Part shown: one piece after another, positions 56,171 through 64,000 of the stretch
How positions within the stretch are numbered: position 1 is the first letter of the stretch
How the letters are laid out: the number at the start of each line of letters is the position of its first letter
Source of the DNA: Membranipora membranacea
Lineage: Eukaryota; Bryozoa; Gymnolaemata; Cheilostomatida; Membraniporidae
DNA length: 64,000 bases
Direction: 5' to 3'
Assembly: GCA_914767715.1 (NCBI GenBank)
Contig: OU612073.1
Span: 20,770,001 to 20,834,000, forward strand
Translations under genes and position numbers: made by a program
The notes under the pieces: generated by a model
The model's input: only the letters and a program-made list of their open reading frames with translations
Told to the model about the DNA's origin: nothing
Database searches by the model: none

Positions 56171-59100
56171 TTATCTCTTTCCCCATACGCTGGACATTGA
56201 AGTACCATTGCTGGTAGCAGCACTTCCGCCACCAATGCTTGGGAAGTCTTCGGTGCTGTTGGCATCCCAGGGTGCACCTGATACGACGAATCCTTTCTGT
56301 GGAGTGTTCTTCTGTTTTTTGTCATCCTGTCTAGAGGGCCTTGTGTACTGATTCATCTCTTCCCTCTCAATCACATCCTGGAGCTACAATATCAATAGTT
56401 CCGTGTTTGTAAGTTTGTAAACCGCTAATTCTCGATGTGACAAAAGGACCTATTTTTTACAACATGAAGATTTGCAACTTGTTATACAAATTCCGTTCTC
56501 CTGGAAAGTGATCAAAAAGATCTCACTTCAGGGAGAATTGTCACTCAACATATAAAAACATGAAATTCACCATTCTAATTGAATCTAAATAATTTCGACA
56601 ATGGTGAAACACAGAGGGGTCATATCTGACAAATTGTATAAGGAGAGAGGGAAACATCTGATCAGTTGAAAGGGTAAGGTAGTGATGGAGCGAGGGGCAC
56701 ACTGATGACGTGATATACTATTGTGTGCATATCTCTGACTGATAGAGAGTGAACTAATAATTCATTTAGCATTGAGTACCATCACAGGGAATTTGGTGTG
56801 AGGACCAGAGTTCAATTTTACTATTTAGGGGCGGTTGCATGTTAGGTACTCCTAAATTTACTCTAACGATCAGAGATCCACATGATAATAGTGTAGTCTC
56901 CATATAAGTGTGGGATCGGGAGGGGGAATGAGACTTACATATTCCTCCTCCAGGTTGAGAAGCTCATCCTCACAATCACGGCAGGCGTCTTCATCTCCGG
57001 TGATCTCTACAAGGTTCTTATTCTCATCACCAGATCTCGGGAATCGGACGTCGACCTTGAACTCCTCCATGATCTTACGGATAGCCGCTCCACGACCTCC
57101 GATGATTCGATTGTGTACTCTGGCATCGATCTCAAGACTGATTGTAGTCTGGGACTCCTGTATAATGTGAGAAATCACAATTTTTTTATGACATTCCGAT
57201 GGTGAGACCAATGTTTCCATAAAAATTGATACGGACAATGCTGAACATATTTCGTTTCTGTGTTGATCTGGCACATGACCTCAAAAGAAGTTATACAATG
57301 TCAGAACTTACCAGATCGCTGACTATCTTGAGTATAGCTGCTTTGGCTGAGTTGGCGGAGGCCTCGTATCCTGTGATAGTTATGGTCTCCTGATCCTCGG
57401 CCTCACGGTTAGGCATCTGGATGTTAACGTCCTGGTGGTCTGTACGCAGCTTCTTGATGACTGCACCACCTCGACCGATGATCTTAGGGTGATACTTAGG
57501 ATCAACAGTGACATCTAAAGAGAAACTTCTCAGCTCCTAGATTGAAAAAAACAAGCATTATTAGAGAGGGCGCATGTCAACAGGACGAATTAGTGAAGTT
57601 AAGTTTAAGTTAATCTAAGTAGTAAAATTTCATGATCAGAATGTCAGTAACAAAAAGGCCTCTTTTCAGTTATAAACAAACAATGCACCATATTGGATGA
57701 CAGCATAGCTTGCCCATAATATTAAGAAACTTATTCAAATCAATAGAGACACAAGAGATGAAGTAACTACACTCACTCTATCAGCCTTGTCACCCTCGAG
57801 CTCCTTAATTCTCTCCTCCATTCCTACCATAGCATCGTTGACCTTGTTTTCAGTACCTGAGATCTTCACAATGTTACTGGCCTGAGCGAGGGGAGGTATG
57901 TAGATGTTCACATCATACTTATCCATCAGTTTACGTACATCCTGACCTGAGGAATTAGAAAACATTTGTTTCATATTTGTACTCGCCAAAATGAATTGCT
58001 CACAGACATACTCAACATTATTTATGCTCAACTGCTGGAACATTAATGACATGAATTTCTGCATTATAAGCATTAGAATATTTAGCCAAAATGTTCATTT
58101 GAAATATATATCGACTTTTCTACAATAATAATAATACAGCAATCAGTTTGGGCTGGACAATAATTTCTTACCTCCTTTGCCGATGATGTTTCTGTGGAAC
58201 TCGAAGGCAACCTCCATTTCTTTAGTGATAGGTACGAGGGCAATAAGAGCTGCCTTGGCTCCCTCAGCGTTCTCTTTCTTACCGCTGATTCTGATGATAT
58301 CCTGGGGTGAGGGCTCATCTGATGTTGGAGTCTCAGACGCGGCGGCAGCTGCAGGGGTCTCTGCAGGAGCGGCAGCAGCATCACCAGCTGCGGCAGCATC
58401 TGTGACAGCCTCAGCAGGCGCTTCCTCTGTCTGTAAGTAAGCAACAACATTTGATGTCACACAAAAGGTACGGCTAGGCTACGTATGGACACCATAATCA
58501 AACATTATTATACATTGCACTCAACCCAGCATCATGACGATCCCGACAAATTAATATGATAGCTTTAACCTTATGTGAAAAAGAAAGTATCGGTTGAACC
58601 TAAATCCTTATTTTACCATGTGAGATATAAGAAGTCAATTTACCGCTGGTGATGTTGGTTTGTCCTGTTTTGGTCTGTCGGGGAATTTGATATGTACGTT
58701 CCAGTCTTTAGTGATTTCCTGTACACGTGAGCCCTTGGCTCCCATAACAGCTCTGTGGTGCTTCTGAAGAATGACGCAGTCAATGGTCACTTGGGCTTCC
58801 TGAAAGCAAAAATAGTGAACAAACATTAAATAAGATTCATTGAGAAAGTTAATATATGTTTTTTTCATTGCGCAAACATCTCCTGCATCATAGATTAATT
58901 CTCATCATACCAATTATGTTTTATGATGGTCAAATTGCCCAACAAATTCAGAGGAAAATTCCTCCTTGATGTTGTTTCCCCTGAGCCTATACAATTATTT
59001 ATAATATTATCCAGCGAAACCTACATAGACATGGCCTTATATTACAGTATAAGATACATACCAGATCATCGACAATCTCTAGAATTCTAGCCTTGGCTCC

Positions 59101-62100
59101 AGAGACGCACTCCTTAGCTCCGCTTAGTTTAACACTAGTGCTTTCAGCTCCAACACGGGGGAAGCTCACGCTGACGCCACCATAATCGGCAGCAATCTGG
59201 TTAAGCATCTCACCGCGACGAGCGACAAAGTTCTTGTGCCATTTGACTGGTACCTCAACAGTGTCCTCAACAACATTCTCCTGTAATAGTATAACACACA
59301 TACATGATGTAATTTATAGCATCTCCCAGAAACAAAGCAACAAGAGCGTTTAAGAATTATTATCAAATTCTAGTTTGCCAGGATGCATTGGAATTACCAG
59401 GTTATCTACCAAATATCTCTTGTTTGTCACAAGGGCTTGAAATAATGTAGAATTACTATTATTGTGTTTCGACGAGTTATGTTATGTACTGACCAGCTCC
59501 TTGATCTGTTCGAGGATGTGTTCTTTAGCTTGTTCTACAGAGTCCTTCTTACCGATAATAGTAACTACATCAGGCTGCTCATCACCATGTGCAGGGAAGA
59601 TAACTCTAGCTCCAAACTTATCTCTCACCTAAACGTACAATAACAGTGATCAATGAGAGAAGCACATGTATGCAGTCATCATTACAAATAAATAAGCAGA
59701 CATAGCATATCATACCACCTGAAGTATGCAGGATTCACATCTACTATAATTCAGTCAGTCAGTTAGTTGATTATTACTAATGCAATGGAGGCCTACAAAC
59801 CTTTCTGATGTTGACGCCGCCTCTGCCAATGAGGAATTTATGGAACTCGGGCTTGGCGCTGATCTCAGTAGTATAAGAGTTGATCTTACGATCCTCAACT
59901 AATTCAAGAAGCTGTTTCTTGGCGTTATCCACATCATCCTTTGGTCCTCTGATCACAACCTATGTGTGTGAGAAAGAATATGTTACAGTATATAATATTG
60001 AGACCAGCACTTATGAGCTCGCCAACCGATAACTTGGGTGTAGATCGAGGGTTGTTTTTTTTACATAAAGACAGTGTTTGAAATACAGGAATCATTCTTG
60101 CAGTTATAGAAACAAAAAGGAGACTGACTCACAAACAGTTTCATACTTTTTAGTATCAGACTCCTATATGATTATGCCTTCTTACAGTCACCATAATTTT
60201 GCTTCATCATTGATGATACGAAATAAAACAATCTCTCTCTCAAAATGTACAATCACACTCACATTGTCACTTGCTGAGTTCTCAGATGGGAATCTTATGA
60301 TAACTCCACCACACTCATCCATGATAGCTCTGATGAATCGTCCCTTAGCTCCGATCACAGCATTGTGAAGTTTGTGTGGGATAACTACTGTCTCCTCAGC
60401 TATGTTTGCCTGTATAATGTAAAATGACATGTAAAATGAACAATTTCTTAGTTTTTAAAATAAGAACGTAGAGCAAGGGGTAGTTCATTTTATCAGTGAG
60501 ACAGGAAAAACTGTCACATGTAACACATCTACATGATTCTCAGCTTCTTTTCTTCTCCTATAGTGGAAATGGCGATAAACAAACATCAAACATACCAGTT
60601 CCTTTTGAATCTTCTCGATCATGGCTATGGCCTTGTTGACGTTCTCCTTCTTGCCTGTCACACTGATACTATCTGATGATGATCCCTGACTTGGCAGGTC
60701 TATCTTAGTGTCTGTCTCGTCTCGGATCTTCTTAATGTTTGCTCCTCCCTTACCGATGATGTTCTTGTGGAAGTCTTTGAAGATTTTAACCTCTCCAAGA
60801 TAGTTGTTAACAATCTAAAGCACATAAAATCATAATATAATATAGACCGTTAGAAATCCTTCACAATCAAGATATCACCAGTGAATAACTATGTTTTAAC
60901 GTCTACAATAGACATTCTCAACAAGGAATTACAGTATAAGATGCTGTACAATGGTTACATGCTTACATATATATGACCCAATATATGAAACACTTACCAG
61001 GTCTTTGTGCATTTTCTCGAGATGAGCGTAGCATTGGTCAACATCTTTTTTAGGTCCTCTGAGGGTGACGATATCACTCTTGGTGCTCGAGTCTGGTAGA
61101 GAGATCTGTACCTGGTTAAACTGGTCTCTGATCTCTTTAATACTGGCTCCTCCCTGACCAATCAGCTGTCTGTGGAATCTCTGCTCAATCAATATGTCGC
61201 GTGTCTTCTCATTGTCCTGTAAGTAAATACCATAACATTGTGTACATGAATAACCCTCTTATAGTATCCTCGGTTTCAAGAGATTGTTGCTAATACTGCT
61301 ACAACTGTCTCCGAACTAGCAGTCCTTTTCATTATTGTATTAATCTACCAACACATCTACATAAAAGAAAAGCTGCTGCTTAATACAGAGAGGTAACAAA
61401 CCACAGTTATCTGGGGGACATAACCTACCATTTTCTTGGCCATTTCCATGAGTTCAGCCTTGACCTTCTTTACGCCTGCGGGGTCACCCTCGATCCTGAT
61501 CACATCACTGGGATCTTCTTCGTTTGGTATTCTGATGTTAGTGCTGGTCTCCTGCATCAGTCTCTGTCTGTTAGCTCCTGACTTACCGATTATGTTTCGG
61601 TGGTACTGTAATATAAATAGGAAAACTTATTAGGATTATTGTCTCAATATGGCTTCCATTGTGGAAGTATCTGTGAATAATTATCTGTTCCCCTATCCAA
61701 CCTAGTACCATCTTATTAATTTGAGCAGCTCAGACCTTAGAATTACCATAATTAAATTGGGGCCGTTGGCCTGAATGAGGCACCCTGAGAGGGGGAGTGC
61801 AAGTAAACACGGTTATGATTATGAAAGCGCTGGGACCTTATCACACCATAACATCTTACACAAATATTTGTGAATGCGTAGAAAAGTTATTATCAGTAAA
61901 TATAGCTCTGTATATTGTGTAGAGCATCTATAGCTTGTTCTCAAAAAGTGTTAAAAGTTTTAAAGGCGAGGTAATTTTACAAAAAGCAGTTTCTTAACAG
62001 GTACAAATTCAAACCCCTTACTCCATTCTTAATTTAATGCATACCAGAATGATGCTGAGGACATGACATATTTATGTTCAAGAAAACTAATTGACCCATT

Positions 62101-63957
62101 AGCACTTTGCGACAAGTACAATGACATCATGCTTACCTTCTTATTGACGGAGACCTCAGCGAAGTCCATGGTACGCTTCAGCTCAGCGATGGTGGCCTCC
62201 AGTTGCTTCTGAGCGACGGTGACTTCCTCGGGAGGTCCCTCCAGAGAGATCTTATCTTCTCCATCAGCAAACTCAATGTGCACTTTTGGTACCTCAGCCA
62301 TCAACTGCAACATCAAATATATAAATGAGATAGAACTACAGCAGACGCTTTCTGCCACTAAACAAATTCTCAGTACAAAAAAAAAGAGTTGAATACTTCT
62401 TAATCAAAATACCATTCAAACTTTAATAAAAATAATATGTGTATCTTTATTATAACAATTAACTGTTGCCGAAAATATCAAACAAACAATAATCAGCAGA
62501 CGACTGTACTTGCTCACCTTCTTGATGTTGGCTCCCTGCTTGCCGATGATGAACCTATGAAGCCAGGATGGTGCAGGAAGCTCAAAAGAGACGACACTGT
62601 TAGCCTTGGTGTATACAGCGCTAAGAGCTGGGCCAAGCTGCTGTGACTCGCCTAAAATCATCAGGTAGAACAAGTTAGATATAAAAATACATCACATGAT
62701 CTCAAGCATCAGATATGGGTTAAAGTTGCCTCATTTACCAAATTCATGGGATAAAGTGTTCCTCTGAATTAAAATTTGTCTTGCTTCTCTAAATTTTCTA
62801 CAAATGAACTTCTTCTCGATTTTTTTGCTTTTATCAACTTGAACATTATGTAATATTTGAGTGCGTAGCTGTTACAAGCTCCACAGACTAGCACTGTAAC
62901 CAAGACTGATCTTATCATTGATATGATGTTGATAAAACTCAACCGAATGCAGGCATATGACCGGCAAGATAACGACCAACTAAACTTAATTTGACATTTG
63001 TACACGATGCATGTTGATTTTTATCCACCCCAGTGCTCATAGAAAAGAGTTTGAGATGTAGTATATAAGTACCTCTGAGAGTGATGGTAGTAGAAGGGTC
63101 ATCAAGAGGTGGCACCTCCACGCTGGTGTCAAACTTAGAGAGAATCTCCTGAAGTCCTGAACCTTTAGGTCCGATAACATACTTGTGCTGTTTCTTGTTA
63201 ACCTCCACTGATACCTAGATAAATCATTTCTTATTAAGTCAGAGATGTTCACCTTAGAGCACATATTTATGGTGAACAGAAAGGTCTGTATAAGGGAGTC
63301 CATGAATCATTGCTAAACAGATGATCACCAAGCTGGTCAACAGGTGCATTTAGGTGGCCTTATTTACCACCCATATTTTGTGCCACATATTCAAGTTCAT
63401 GCTGGCACCAAACAGACTTTCGATATATAATTTATATGCAAATTATGAAGAAATTGAATGGTGTCTGTCCTTGCTTTTTATTGCGGAAATAGGTCGTTCT
63501 AAAAAGGCATATATGACAACATTTTTACCTTACATCTCCTAGCAACTGTCAACGACCAAACTACAATTTCACCTGAAAATCGTCTAAATTATCATACCAT
63601 CTTATTACCGGCGAAAACCGAGGCCAGCTCTTGAGACCACATCTTGAAATTCGATGGATACATGAAATCATATTGCTGATCTCTACTGATTATCAATAGT
63701 TTTATCCAATGACTTGTACTAACCGTCTGAGATTTCTGGCGTTTCTCATTATAAATCCTGTTAATTTCATCAACGGCTTTTTTCACACCATCCTTGTCTC
63801 CAGCCACAGTGAGCTCATCCTTCATCACACTGGGAGGGGGTATATTGATACGCGCCCCTGTGCTCTCCTGTAGGGCCTTTACTTTGCTATTGCTGGCTCC
63901 ATTAATGAAGGGGTGATAGATCTTGGGGATTTTAAGTCTCTCAAAAGCAAGCTTAGC
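56171..63957 (-). CDS. HDLBP: Vigilin (HDL-binding protein), 5' incomplete
   Basis: Seventeen exons join in frame: 63724-63957, 63073-63214, 62518-62651, 62137-62304, 61429-61605, 60998-61216, 60596-60814, 60263-60409, 59801-59959, 59494-59628, 59062-59280, 58644-58799, 58172-58430, 57777-57946, 57312-57536, 56939-57157 and 56171-56383. The window covers 1064 residues; the gene runs off the right edge. About 13 KH domains follow one another, with GxxG loops GPKG, GKQG, GKSG, GQGG, GKGG, GAKG, GRGG and others. Two are degenerate: the first (NGASNS) and the one in exon 59062-59280 (VARRGEM). The C-terminal tail has the family motif GFVVSGAPWD and EDFPSIGG, ending SSVWGKR. Vigilin is a multi-KH RNA-binding protein linked to polysomes, the ER and mRNA stability. 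An Ala-rich insertion sits inside one KH domain at 58330-58430. Most introns are phase 0. Confidence 0.97.
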
Positions 63958-64000
63958 CTGTAATAAAATTATTCCAGTATGTTACAGTGAGTTTTAATGT

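Noticed and set aside
1-64000. CRISPR array, bacterial operon or prophage
   Set aside because: The spliced animal genes throughout exclude a prokaryotic origin, and the tandem repeats seen lack spacers.

Overview
This is eukaryotic, almost certainly invertebrate metazoan, nuclear DNA. It is AT-rich, its genes are split into short exons with GT..AG introns, and it is full of small non-autonomous transposons. The gene set includes an axonemal dynein intermediate chain, a matrix metalloprotease, vigilin, Spartan and a Notch-pathway xylosyltransferase, which points to an animal with motile cilia and extracellular matrix. Nothing fixes the phylum.

Layout. 1-3169: non-coding, with two Mutator-like foldback MITEs and a 17-bp minisatellite. 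3170-7803 (+): 3' part of an unidentified gene rich in phosphotyrosine-type motifs (YxxM, YxN). 9323-13498 (+): complete 8-exon gene for an orphan type I membrane protein (443 aa) with a long acidic, tyrosine-motif tail. 14363-20339 (-): complete 12-exon gene for a secreted matrixin (854 aa) whose C-terminus is an NHL-type beta-propeller, not hemopexin. 21990-36260 (-): DNAI4 (WDR78), 17 exons, with a tRNA-Gly(GCC) and several mobile elements in its introns. 36261-41652: intergenic, with a dead LINE, a tRNA-derived SINE and a 217-bp near-perfect palindrome. 41653-46900 (+): XXYLT1, with a 1.38-kb hAT-like foldback element in intron 1. 47726-54311 (+): SPRTN, with an antisense LINE reverse-transcriptase copy in intron 5. 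56171 to beyond the window end (-): HDLBP (vigilin), 17 exons in the window covering roughly KH3 to the C-terminus.

The genes do not form a functional cluster. DNAI4 acts in cilia, SPRTN in DNA-protein crosslink repair, XXYLT1 in O-glucose glycan extension in the ER, and vigilin in RNA binding. The matrixin is extracellular. The two genes at the left end share a style (tyrosine-based SH2-docking motifs) and may both belong to receptor signalling, but that is inference. The exon coordinates given join in frame across every gene: each summed coding length is a multiple of three.

The most unusual items are the matrixin-NHL protease, a U2-snRNA-headed retroposed element with a perfect 15-bp target duplication, two tiny (31-43 bp) palindromic insertions flanked by direct repeats, the 217-bp palindrome, and the tandem UBZ fingers in SPRTN.
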